In this document: positions 8,021-17,072 of the stretch, in pieces | How positions within the stretch are numbered: the first letter of the stretch is position 1 | Layout of the letters: each line of letters begins with the position of its first letter | NCBI GenBank assembly: GCA_030590865.1 | Contig: JAUVCD010000004.1 | Coordinates: forward strand, 1-36,513 | Direction: 5' to 3' | Length of the DNA stretch: 36,513 bases | DNA from: Myxococcales bacterium | GTDB taxonomy: Bacteria; Myxococcota_A; Polyangia; Polyangiales; Polyangiaceae | Made by a program: the position numbers and the translations under genes | The notes under the pieces: generated by a model | Databases searched by the model: none | What the model was told of the DNA's origin: nothing | What the model saw: the letters and a program-made list of their open reading frames with translations, nothing else

Positions 8021-9466
8021 GGCCGCGGTGGTTTGCCGCTGACAGTCACGGTCACCTAGTTCCTCACAGAGGGCACGAAGACTGAGCAGCTCCGTTTCGT
8101 CGATGGTTCCGGCGGCCAGCTTGGCGAGCAGCGACTGTTTGATGGCGTCGTCACCATCCGGTTCGTCCCGCGCGGAGCCCGTTGCGGTCGCCGCTTCAGG
8201 GATCACCGTCCCGTGGTCAGTAGCCGTGGCTGTGGCGGTCGGCTGGCCGGACATCGCTGTGCCCGATTCGCTACCGCTGCTCATCCAGAAGCCTGCGACG
8301 AAAGCCAGGCTGACCGCTCCAGCGACGGTCACTGCGATTAGCGCGAGCCTCCCCGGTCGTGGCGGCGGCGGCATGGTGTGGCTCGACGGCGACCAGGTCG
8401 AGGTCGGGGCGTTTTCATCCAGCAACAGCTCGGCCGAGCGACGGGAGGACCCTTCAACCACCGTGGCGACGTCTCGCTGGACCGGGAGCTGGGGCAGGGA
8501 CGGCGCCGAGGCTCCGGCGCTCGTCAAGATGTCCACCGTGCGCGAAGCCCGGACCCCTCCGTCGGGCGGGCCGAAAGGGGCTAGCGCGGTGGCGAGCTGG
8601 CCGACGTCCTGCCAGCGTTCCTCCCGGTCCTTCTCCAAACAGGTCAAGAGAGCCCGCTCGAGCCCGGTGGGCGCTTCGGGTCGAAGAGCGCGTAGCCGGG
8701 TGGGCGGGTCGGCGAGAATCATGGCGAAATGCTCACCTACCGTCGCTGCATCGAATACCGGCTTACCGGTCAGGAGCTTGAACAGGATCATGCCCAGCGA
8801 CCAGATGTCGGTTCGTACATCCACGTTCCGCGAGCTCCGCAGCTGCTCCGGGGACATGTATTGGGGTGAGCCGAGGGTGGTGTCCGTGTCGGTGAGCGAC
8901 AACCCATCGGTGCGCGGGTCGAGCTTCATCGTCGCTTTTGAGATCCCGAAGTCGAGCACCTTGACGACCGCCGAGCCATCTGCGGCGGTCACTCGGAACA
9001 GGTTGCTGGGCTTCAGATCCCGATGGATGATGCCGTTGGCGTGGGCTTCAGCCACCCCTTCACAGGCCTGGAGGATGTAGCCCACTGCGGTGGGAATCGG
9101 CAGCCGGACTGGCTGTTGGACGATCACATCGAGGGCACACCCCTCGAGCAGCTCGAGCACCATATAGGGCAGCCCGGTCTCGAGGCGGCCGAAGTCGAGC
9201 AACCGGTTCACATGGGGGCTGTTCAGTGCTCCCACCGCCCGGGCCTCTCGGAAGAAGCGCTTGGTCGAGTCCTCATATTGGGCTTCTTCCTCGAGCATCA
9301 CCTTGACGGCTACCCGCGCGCCGTCCGAGAGGCGCGTGGCGGCGACCACGGCCCCCATGCCGCCCACGCCGAGGGAATGGCCGACCACGTATTTGCCCGC
9401 CACGGTTTCCCCAGGCAGGGGAACCCCGGCCGGGAGTGAGTCGCGGGAGCTGCGCGGTACGCCCAT
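7919..9466 (-). CDS. Membrane-anchored Ser/Thr protein kinase (Hanks type)
   Basis: GVGGMGAVVAA, VAVKVML, IIHRDLKPSNLF, VLDFGISK, SPQYMSPEQ; TM segment LALIAVTVAGAVSLAFVAGFWM. Confidence 0.95.
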   Translation of the reverse strand: MGVPRSSRDSLPAGVPLPGETVAGKYVVGHSLGVGGMGAVVAATRLSDGARVAVKVMLEEEAQYEDSTKRFFREARAVGALNSPHVNRLLDFGRLETGLPYMVLELLEGCALDVIVQQPVRLPIPTAVGYILQACEGVAEAHANGIIHRDLKPSNLFRVTAADGSAVVKVLDFGISKATMKLDPRTDGLSLTDTDTTLGSPQYMSPEQLRSSRNVDVRTDIWSLGMILFKLLTGKPVFDAATVGEHFAMILADPPTRLRALRPEAPTGLERALLTCLEKDREERWQDVGQLATALAPFGPPDGGVRASRTVDILTSAGASAPSLPQLPVQRDVATVVEGSSRRSAELLLDENAPTSTWSPSSHTMPPPPRPGRLALIAVTVAGAVSLAFVAGFWMSSGSESGTAMSGQPTATATATDHGTVIPEAATATGSARDEPDGDDAIKQSLLAKLAAGTIDETELLSLRALCEELGDRDCQRQTTAALEKKPAAKRRIVAPLTKKKKEKVKVKGPMEDTL

Positions 9467-9499
9467 GTCTACTGTTGAGTCTACCCGACCGACTGGTCA

Positions 9500-10684
9500 T
9501 CACTCCACGCAGAACGGCTCGTCCTGGCAATCATCGCAGCTGCAGCCCTCCACGCCGGACCCGCAGGTGCCGTCGTGGTTGCAGCCGGTGCAGTAGAATT
9601 CGGCGACGCAATCGGGGCAGTAGCACCCTTCGTCCAGGCCACAGTCGTTGTCGTTGAGACACAGACAGGTGGTGGTCAGCAGGCAGTCGACACAGGCGCA
9701 GGTTTCGGTGCCGCTGCAGCTGCCGTCCGGTGTGCCGCCGTCGCATGCGATCAGGTTGTCCTGACATGAGGCATTGGCGGCACAATCGCTGCAGCCACAG
9801 CCTTCGACGATGGGGTCACACTCGCCGTCGTCGTTGCAGCCGACGCAGAAGTAGCTCGCGTCGCATTCGCCGCACGTGCAGGGCGATGAGCTGTAGTCAC
9901 AGCTCGCCGCGCCACAGAGGCAGAGGTCCGCTGCGATGCAGTCGGGACAGGAGCAGCTCTCGACGGGGCCACAGGTGCCGTCTGGTGTGCCGCCGTCGCA
10001 AGACAGGAGGTTGTCCTCGCAGGTCACCATGTCGGCGCAGTCGGCGCAGGCGCACCCCTCTTCTTCGCCGTCGCACCAACCGTCCAGATCGCACTGATAG
10101 GCGCAATAGACCGTCAAATCGCAGTCGTCACAGGCGCAGGGCTCGTAGAAGGCGTCGCAATAGCCATCGTCGCTACACATACAGCTCGGCTCGAGCATGC
10201 AGTCACTGCACTCGCAGCTCTCGGTCAGGTCGCAGAAGCCGTCAGCGCTGCCACCGTCGCAGTCGTAGGCGTTGTCGTCGCAGGTTGCCTCGCCGCTGCA
10301 GTCCGGACAGCCACAGCTTTCGTGGGCTGGGTCACAGTTGCCGTCGAGGTGGCAGCTGGTGCAGCTCACGTCGTGGTCGCAGTCTGAGCAGAGACAGGTG
10401 TCCTCGAAATCGAGCATGCAGAGCTCGTTGGCGACACATCCTCGACCATCGGGCGAGCAACCCGCCGCCACTTTGCATGCATCGCAGACGCAGTCGCTCT
10501 CGTCGTCGCAGGTGCCTTCAGGCGGTGCGCTGCAATGCTCGCCACCGTCTCCTCCGCCGCTCCCTCCGCCAGCGCCCCCCGTTGCGGTCGTGCTGCTGCC
10601 GGTCAGGTCGATGGTTCCAAGACAGGTGGCCGTTACCGCCATCACTAGCAGGGCGCTCAACCTATGGATCAGCGAGGGAACCAT
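9500..10684 (-). CDS. Secreted Cys/Asp-rich tandem-repeat protein
   Basis: Signal peptide MVPSLIHRLSALLVMAVTATCLG; Thr/Gly/Ser linker; repeated modules of the form CDGGTPDGxCxxxExCxCxDCxxxxxCxC. Confidence 0.85.
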   Translation of the reverse strand: MVPSLIHRLSALLVMAVTATCLGTIDLTGSSTTATGGAGGGSGGGDGGEHCSAPPEGTCDDESDCVCDACKVAAGCSPDGRGCVANELCMLDFEDTCLCSDCDHDVSCTSCHLDGNCDPAHESCGCPDCSGEATCDDNAYDCDGGSADGFCDLTESCECSDCMLEPSCMCSDDGYCDAFYEPCACDDCDLTVYCAYQCDLDGWCDGEEEGCACADCADMVTCEDNLLSCDGGTPDGTCGPVESCSCPDCIAADLCLCGAASCDYSSSPCTCGECDASYFCVGCNDDGECDPIVEGCGCSDCAANASCQDNLIACDGGTPDGSCSGTETCACVDCLLTTTCLCLNDNDCGLDEGCYCPDCVAEFYCTGCNHDGTCGSGVEGCSCDDCQDEPFCVE

Positions 10685-10686
10685 GG

Positions 10687-12165
10687 CTACTTTGCCAATC
10701 CGAAGATGCGATCGCTGTAGTCAACCCAGGCGACAATCGTTGGGCTGCTGGTCGCAGCATAGACGTAGTGGGAGCTGGTGAAGGTGGTGGTCTCACCGGT
10801 GTCGAGCGCCACTCGGTACATGCCGACCCGGATGTCGAATACGTTCTCGGTCCAATAGACGTGGGTCGCGTCGGCCTGTACTGCCGCTAGCGGCCGTTTG
10901 GACGCATGCACCAGCTCGACCATCCCGCCGCCTTGCTTGCGGGCGATGATGTAGAGCTCGTCGTCTCGGCCGGTCCAGACCAGGGTGTCGACTGAGGCCG
11001 TCAGGTTGTCGATGCCTTGGCCAAAGGCAAATACCTCAGCCTCTGCTGGTGATTGGGCCGTGGTCGAGGCTCGCAAGATGATGCTGTCGATACCGGTCTC
11101 GTTGCTGATCGAAATCGGCTCTATCCAGAAAGCGTGGTCGCCTACCAGCGCGACGTGATCGACCTCGGCGACGGTGCTCGCCACCTCCTGGGGATCACTG
11201 CCGCCGGCGCTCATGACCGTGAGCACGGCGTTATCAGCGTCGTCAGCCATGGCAACCAAGAGTTGGTCGTCAGTCGCCCAAAGGGCGCGATAGGACAGCT
11301 CGGGAGCGCAACTGCCACATCCCAGGCTGACCACCAGGTCGGTGCACCACGAGTCCCACTCGGTGTCACAGCAATAGCTGTCGTCAGCGCATACGCAGGT
11401 CTCGATGGTGGCGTCTTCAGCGCAACCGGGCCCCCCCTGAGGAAGACAGCAGGGCCCGTCGGCAATCGTCTGGGGCTCGATGATCCAGCTCTGGCCGGTG
11501 TCGAGCGCGAGCGCGTGGAGGCGCTCGCGATAGCCGCTTTCGATCCAGCGACCAGTCGTCCAATAGACGTGTCCACCGCCGGTTGCGATCAGGCCCGCGC
11601 GGAAGTCGTAGTCGAGCCAACCACAGGTCTGATCGATGGCCAAGACCTCGACCCCGCCCTGGTCGAACGGCGCCCGCATGATCGTTCCAGAGATAGTCTC
11701 ACAGAAGTAGAGGTGGGTGTCGTCAGCGGCCAGTGACAAGGGGTAGAAGCCTCGATCGACCAACTCGTAGGGTTCGCAGTGCTTGGCCGCACAGCCTCCG
11801 CCGAGGCAGCTGTGATCGCAGGCGCCGCAATGGTCCACGTCGGTGGCCAGATCAGATTCGCAACCTGGCCCGTCGTGGCAATCGGCGAAGTTCGGGTCGC
11901 AGCCCTCGGTGGCACACTGTCCGTTAGAGCAGTCGGAGTGGCACTCTACGTCGCAGCCGCCACAGTTGTTGCGATCGCTGTTGGTCGGCAGCTCACAGCC
12001 GGTGCTGGGATCGCCGTCGCAATCGGCGAAATTGGCTTCGCAGCGGCACCCGTCGTCGTCGCACTCGAGGTGGATCGCCGTTGGGCGCTCGCCTGGAAAG
12101 CAAGCGCTAGCTAGCACCAAGCCGGTGGCCACCAGGGGGCGTCCGAAGTGTCGCTTGGGGATCAC
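10687..12165 (-). CDS. Lipoprotein with Cys-rich N-terminus and beta-propeller-like body
   Basis: GTG start; lipobox-like LVLASAC; NCGGCxxEC / HCGACDHSC motifs; repeated DDTHLYFCETISGTIMRAP, GGHVYWTT, ATHVYWTENVFDIRVGMYRVALDTGE blades. Confidence 0.8.
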   Translation of the reverse strand: MIPKRHFGRPLVATGLVLASACFPGERPTAIHLECDDDGCRCEANFADCDGDPSTGCELPTNSDRNNCGGCDVECHSDCSNGQCATEGCDPNFADCHDGPGCESDLATDVDHCGACDHSCLGGGCAAKHCEPYELVDRGFYPLSLAADDTHLYFCETISGTIMRAPFDQGGVEVLAIDQTCGWLDYDFRAGLIATGGGHVYWTTGRWIESGYRERLHALALDTGQSWIIEPQTIADGPCCLPQGGPGCAEDATIETCVCADDSYCCDTEWDSWCTDLVVSLGCGSCAPELSYRALWATDDQLLVAMADDADNAVLTVMSAGGSDPQEVASTVAEVDHVALVGDHAFWIEPISISNETGIDSIILRASTTAQSPAEAEVFAFGQGIDNLTASVDTLVWTGRDDELYIIARKQGGGMVELVHASKRPLAAVQADATHVYWTENVFDIRVGMYRVALDTGETTTFTSSHYVYAATSSPTIVAWVDYSDRIFGLAK

Positions 12166-13106
12166 CAGGTCACCATGACGCGCAGCCCGGGGCTCGGGTC
12201 GAGGTTGAGGGTGCCGGTGACCGGATCGTCCTCGGCGGTGAAGGCCAGCGCCAAGCCGGCGACGCCCACGGCGAAGCCGCCGACGAAGGCGATGGTCGCG
12301 GCACCGCCCAGGGTGCGCGCCTGGTCATTCAGGTCTGCGCCTGTGGGGCTGCAATAGCCTGCGAAATGTCCTTCAGTTGCGCAGTGGTCATCCGCCTCGC
12401 TGCGTTTGGCTTGAGCCACCGCACCGACCACGGCGCCGGCCACGATGCCGGCGCCACCTAGTGCGACCAGGCTCCAGCCACCCACCCGGCGCAGGCTGAC
12501 CGGGTCGGGCGGCTCTTCGCCCGGCTCGGCGAGCACCAGGGCCACCGCCACGGTCTCTTGGGCCTCGACGGATAGGTGTCGCACCGTCGGTTGCCGGTTG
12601 GCCTTCTCGGCGACCACCGTGTGCCGCCCCGGATCGACCTGCACGACAGCGCGCCGACCGACGTCGCGAAGCAACTCGCCGTCGAGGCTCACCCGGACAT
12701 CCGACTCGGCGACGGTAATCTCCAGTCGACCGACGAACCGCTCGAGGTCGTTCAGGATCCCCCGTAGCTCGGCCTCCCGGCTCGGATCTGCTTCTGGGTG
12801 CGCGAGGTATCGCTCGTAGGTCACGACCGCCTCGGCATTGCGTCCCACGTAGCGCAGGCTGGTGCCGATGTTGAGCAGGAGCTTGGGGCTGGAATAGAGC
12901 TCGTAGGCGGTTCGGAACTTGAGCAAGGCGGCGCCGAAGTCACCTTCACCCGCTAGCCGGTTGCCCTCGGTCAGCAACTCTTGAGCCTTCTGCTTGAGCG
13001 CATCAGAAGGCGCGGCGGTGCTGATGACCGACAGGAGCATCAGCACCAGTGTCGTCACGGCAACGCTGAGGATCCGGGCAAGCATGTTAGGTCGTTTTTC
13101 CTCCAC
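12162..13106 (-). CDS. TPR / PEGA-like domain membrane protein (start could instead be ATG at 13085)
   Basis: Signal MLARILSVAVTTLVLMLLSVISTAA; GNRLAGEGDFGAALLKFRTAYELYSSPKLLLNIGTSLRYVGRNAEAVVTYERYL (TPR-like); VRVSLDGELLRDVGRRAVVQVDPGRHTVVAEK (PEGA-like); TM near the C-terminus; 4-nt overlap with the next gene. Confidence 0.82.
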   Translation of the reverse strand: MEEKRPNMLARILSVAVTTLVLMLLSVISTAAPSDALKQKAQELLTEGNRLAGEGDFGAALLKFRTAYELYSSPKLLLNIGTSLRYVGRNAEAVVTYERYLAHPEADPSREAELRGILNDLERFVGRLEITVAESDVRVSLDGELLRDVGRRAVVQVDPGRHTVVAEKANRQPTVRHLSVEAQETVAVALVLAEPGEEPPDPVSLRRVGGWSLVALGGAGIVAGAVVGAVAQAKRSEADDHCATEGHFAGYCSPTGADLNDQARTLGGAATIAFVGGFAVGVAGLALAFTAEDDPVTGTLNLDPSPGLRVMVTW

Positions 13107-13166
13107 CGGAGGGTATCACGAAGCGGCGCGGCGGGCCTGGGAGCGGTAGCTCAGGACGGAGGCACA

Positions 13167-16100
13167 GTGGGGCGCGACGGCAGACTTTGGGAGCCGCACC
13201 GCAAAAAAGGCGCTAACGAGGATGACGTGCCATCGGGAGGAGACAAGCTGGCCGACCGGTTGCCTGAAGAGGGGGTCTCGCTCGGTGCGTTCCAGCTGGT
13301 CGAGCCACTGGCGGCTGGCGCCATGGCGCAGGTGTGGCGCGGCCGCCACCGGGGCACCGGGCTGCCGGTGGCGGTGAAGGTGATGACCGGCGCAGTCGCC
13401 AGCGCCCCCGCCTATGTGCTCGCGTTCCGAAACGAGGCCGAAGTGGTGGCGCGGCTGCACCATCACGCCATCGTCCCGATCTACGACTTCGGTGACCTGC
13501 CCGCTGACTGTGCCCAGCAATGCGGGGGCGCGTTCGAAGCTGGTGTCCCCTACATCGTCATGGAGCTGGCGGCTGATGGGTCACTGGACAGAGGCCACCA
13601 CCCCACCCACTGGCAGGCCCTCAAGAGGCTGCTGCTCTCGCTGCTCGAAGGGCTCGGCCACGCTCATGCGCGAGGTGTCATTCACCGCGATTTGAAGCCG
13701 GGAAACGTGCTCGTGGCTCGCGGAGACTCTGGCACAGTGCAGTTCAAGCTCGCTGATTTCGGTCTCGCCCATGGGCAGCGTGACGATGGTGCTGGTGAGC
13801 ATCACGCTTCTTGGGCTGCCAGTGGCACGCCTAGCTTCATGGCGCCCGAGCAATTCAAGGGCGAGTGGCGCGATCAAGGACCCTGGACCGACCTCTACGC
13901 CTTGGGCTGTTTGGCCTATGCGCTGACGGCCGGCCGGCCGCCATTTGAGCAGGACGACCTGCAGTTGCTGGCCCACGCTCACTTGCGTGAGTCACCGCCG
14001 CCGATCAAGCCGCTCTTCCAGGTGGCCCATGGCTTCGAGGGCTGGCTCTCCGTGCTGCTCGCCAAGGCCCGCGAAGACCGCTTCGTTCGAGCGGCGGATG
14101 CGCATTGTGGGTTGTTGGAGTTGAAGGACGGCCACCTGACATCCCCTTGCGAGCTGCCCGGTGGGGCGCAGAGCGGGGGGCTCTCGATGGATAGGACGCC
14201 TTCGGGCACCATCGAGCTACCCGAGGCGGTCGTCACCTCTGCCAGCCAGGCCGGCACGGTGGAGCTGCCCGAAGAAGTCGTCTCGGCCGCGAGCCAGTCT
14301 GGCACGCTGAGCCTGCCGGAAACGGTCGTCTCAGTGGCTAGCCAGTCTGGCCCGGTAGAGCTGCCCGAGGCGGCCGGGTCGGATAGTGGCCATACCAGTC
14401 GGCGGGCCGTATCACCGACGCTAGTGGAGCGACGAGCGCCCCGGTTGCCGGCGGACTGGCGCCGGCGTGAAGTGGCGGACCGAGGGTCGGTCGTCGGGGC
14501 CGGGCTAGGCATCTTTGGGTTGCGCGCCATCCCTCTGGTCGATCGAGATGGGGAGCGTGACACCCTCTGGGCGGCCCTTCGCGCCGTCCATGAGGAGCGG
14601 CGCCCGCGGGCGCTGGTGGTGCGTGGCGCTGCTGGTGTCGGCAAGAGCCGCTTGGTCCGCTGGGTCGCCGAGCGAGCCGACGAGGTCGGAGGGGCAACGG
14701 TTCTGCGAGCCTTTCACAGCGCTCGCGGCGGGCCCGGTGACGGCCTGACCCCGATGGTCGCGCGCCATCTTCGCTGTGATGAGCTGCCGCGGGACCAGGC
14801 GGCAGTTCGCATAGGAGCGCAGCTTCGCGAGCTCGGTGATGACGATGGGCTGCTCGCCGATGCGCTCACCGAATGGTTGGCGCCTCAGTCGAAGGAATCG
14901 GGAGCCCACCTGATGGAGCAGATCCGGGCCAAGGCAGAAGAGCGGCATCGTGTTCTCCTGCGGCTCATCCGCCTGCTTGCTTACGAGCGTCCGCTGGTCC
15001 TGCTAATCGACGATGCGCAATGGGGCATTGATGCGCTGCGCTTCACGCGCATGCTGCTGAGCGACGCAATTGAAGAGACGCCGATTCTCGTTCTGCTCGC
15101 GCTACGGGACGAGGCCTTGCACGGTCAGCTGCTCGAGCAACGGGAGCTCGAGCAGCTGCTGAGTGACCCCAATGCTCAAGTGGTCCCGCTGGGTAAGCTG
15201 TCGCCCACCGATCATCTCGCGCTGGTCGAGCAGCTAGTCGGACTCAGTGGCAAACTGGTGCAGCGGGTTGCCACGCGGACTGATGGTAACCCGCTCTTCG
15301 CGGTGCAGTTGGTCGGTGATTGGGTCACCCGCGGTCTGCTGGTTGCAACCGACACCGGTTTGGTGTTGGCCGATCGCACCGGCGACGATCTCCCAGACGA
15401 CATTTACGCCCTCTGTAAGGCCCGCATTCACCAGGCGCTAGGCGCCCGTTCAGCGGACGATCAGCAGGCTCTCGAGCTCGCTGCGCTGCTCGGTGAGGTC
15501 CACGAAGAAGAGTGGGAGATGGCGTGCCAGGTCGCCAGGATCTCACCGAGCCCGACGTTGCTGGATGGAATGGCTCGTCAAGGTTTGCTCGAGCCGGGCG
15601 TGGGCAGCTGGCGCTTCACCCACGGGATGATTCGCGAGAGCCTGGAACGACAGGCGAAGTCTCAGGATCGCTGGCAAGGCCACAACCAGGTCATCGTGAC
15701 GGTGCTGCGAAGCATCTATCCTCTGCGCACGCCCAATGTGGCCGCGCGCCTGGCGCGCCATTTGGTGGCCGCCGACGCTCTTTACGACGCCCTCCCACAC
15801 CTGCTCGAAGCGGCGCGAACTTTGCGGGTGGAGGGAGACTACGACCGGGCGCTGGCTATGCTCGATGAGCGAGGTGCGGTGCTCAACCGCCTGGGTGTGT
15901 CGGTGGTCGATCCCCAGCGTGCCGAGGGTGACTTGCTTGCCGCACAGGTGCATCTCGACCGGGGGGCATTCGATCACGCCGAGCGAATCTCCGCGCAGGT
16001 GCAGCAGTACAGTCGCAGCGAGGGCTGGCCAGCGCTCGAGGCCCGAGCTGCGCTGCGACTGGGTACCGTTTTCCTCGCACGGGGCGACTACGACTGGGCC

Positions 16101-16925
16101 CTGTCGCTCTTCAGCGGTGCCCTGTCCACCTTGCGTGACTTCGGAGATCGGCAGGGCGCCTTCGAGGCCCGGACTGGCGTGGCCGAAGTGCACTACTACC
16201 AAGGCTCACGGGAGAGCGCCGAGCGCGCCTATCGAGAAAACTTGGCGCTTGCCGAAGAGCTCGGTGACCGGCTGGCCGTCGCCGAAACTCGCTGGGGTTT
16301 GGGCTACGTGGCCATGTGGCAGAGCGACATGGCTGGGGCACGAGAGCACTTCGAGGCCATGCGCGACATCTTGGTTCGTCGGGGCGCTGCCTTCCGTCTC
16401 GCTGACTGTTTCAATGCGCTTGGCGAGCTTGCCCGGCTAGGCGGGCAATATGGGGAAGCGGAGCGCTACTACCGTGAATCGCTTCGTCTCAACGAGGCTA
16501 ACGGTTCGGCGAGTACGCTCGTCAATCGTCTCAACATTGCCATGACACAATTCGCTCGGGGCCAAACCGAGCCCGTCGCCAGCGCGCTCCCTGGCCTCAT
16601 CGTTGCTGCCCAGAAGAGCGGTCGTCACCAGGACGGGGCCATGGCGCTGACGCTGGCCCTGGCGGTGGGCGCCACCGGTCTCCACTGGGAGCAATGGGAT
16701 GCTCAGTTCGTTGCGCTGCACCGGTTCCTCGACGATACGGGCTTCGCAGATGGCGATATCGCCATGCTGCTGGTCCAGGCGGGCACCGCAGCCAAGCAGG
16801 TGGCCCCAGGCCGTGCTCGGCAGGCGCTCGAGCTAGCCCGTGCACAGTGGCAGGCGCTGGGGCGGGCTGATCGAGCCGCCGAAGCCGAGCAAGCGCTCAG
16901 CGGTCTCCGAATTGACGGGGACTAG
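13167..16925 (+). CDS. Ser/Thr protein kinase fused to a predicted ATPase (AAA/STAND-like) and C-terminal TPR array
   Basis: Proposed GTG start with GGAGG at 13158-13162. Kinase: VAVKVMTG, VIHRDLKPGNVL, LADFGLAH, GTPSFMAPEQF. ATPase: Walker A GAAGVGKSRLV, Walker B PLVLLIDDAQW. TPR: ARTGVAEVHYYQGSRESAERAYRENLALAEELGD. Confidence 0.92.
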   Translation: MGRDGRLWEPHRKKGANEDDVPSGGDKLADRLPEEGVSLGAFQLVEPLAAGAMAQVWRGRHRGTGLPVAVKVMTGAVASAPAYVLAFRNEAEVVARLHHHAIVPIYDFGDLPADCAQQCGGAFEAGVPYIVMELAADGSLDRGHHPTHWQALKRLLLSLLEGLGHAHARGVIHRDLKPGNVLVARGDSGTVQFKLADFGLAHGQRDDGAGEHHASWAASGTPSFMAPEQFKGEWRDQGPWTDLYALGCLAYALTAGRPPFEQDDLQLLAHAHLRESPPPIKPLFQVAHGFEGWLSVLLAKAREDRFVRAADAHCGLLELKDGHLTSPCELPGGAQSGGLSMDRTPSGTIELPEAVVTSASQAGTVELPEEVVSAASQSGTLSLPETVVSVASQSGPVELPEAAGSDSGHTSRRAVSPTLVERRAPRLPADWRRREVADRGSVVGAGLGIFGLRAIPLVDRDGERDTLWAALRAVHEERRPRALVVRGAAGVGKSRLVRWVAERADEVGGATVLRAFHSARGGPGDGLTPMVARHLRCDELPRDQAAVRIGAQLRELGDDDGLLADALTEWLAPQSKESGAHLMEQIRAKAEERHRVLLRLIRLLAYERPLVLLIDDAQWGIDALRFTRMLLSDAIEETPILVLLALRDEALHGQLLEQRELEQLLSDPNAQVVPLGKLSPTDHLALVEQLVGLSGKLVQRVATRTDGNPLFAVQLVGDWVTRGLLVATDTGLVLADRTGDDLPDDIYALCKARIHQALGARSADDQQALELAALLGEVHEEEWEMACQVARISPSPTLLDGMARQGLLEPGVGSWRFTHGMIRESLERQAKSQDRWQGHNQVIVTVLRSIYPLRTPNVAARLARHLVAADALYDALPHLLEAARTLRVEGDYDRALAMLDERGAVLNRLGVSVVDPQRAEGDLLAAQVHLDRGAFDHAERISAQVQQYSRSEGWPALEARAALRLGTVFLARGDYDWALSLFSGALSTLRDFGDRQGAFEARTGVAEVHYYQGSRESAERAYRENLALAEELGDRLAVAETRWGLGYVAMWQSDMAGAREHFEAMRDILVRRGAAFRLADCFNALGELARLGGQYGEAERYYRESLRLNEANGSASTLVNRLNIAMTQFARGQTEPVASALPGLIVAAQKSGRHQDGAMALTLALAVGATGLHWEQWDAQFVALHRFLDDTGFADGDIAMLLVQAGTAAKQVAPGRARQALELARAQWQALGRADRAAEAEQALSGLRIDGD
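14202..14384 (+). repeat. Four tandem units (three full, one partial) of 48 bp / 16 aa in the kinase-ATPase linker
   Basis: SGTIELPEAVVTSASQ / AGTVELPEEVVSAASQ / SGTLSLPETVVSVASQ / SGPVELPEAAGSD. Confidence 0.9.
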
Positions 16926-17072
16926 CCAGGAGGTGAGACTCTTTCGACGGCGAGATCGGTCGCCGGACACCAGTCTGCGGCGCGCCAGTATGGACGAAAG
17001 CGAGACAAAAGCCGGGGCGCTGCTCCTGTGGGGGGACGGTGGCGCTTGGCGGCCCGTGGTGGATCGCTCCAG

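Noticed and set aside
8103-9080. 325-aa plus-strand ORF
   Set aside because: Lies entirely antisense to the clear Ser/Thr kinase gene; typical high-GC shadow ORF.
9730-10890. 386-aa Arg-rich plus-strand ORF
   Set aside because: Antisense of the Cys-rich repeat gene; Arg/Ser richness is what the complement of repeated Cys/Asp codons yields, and there is no independent start signal.
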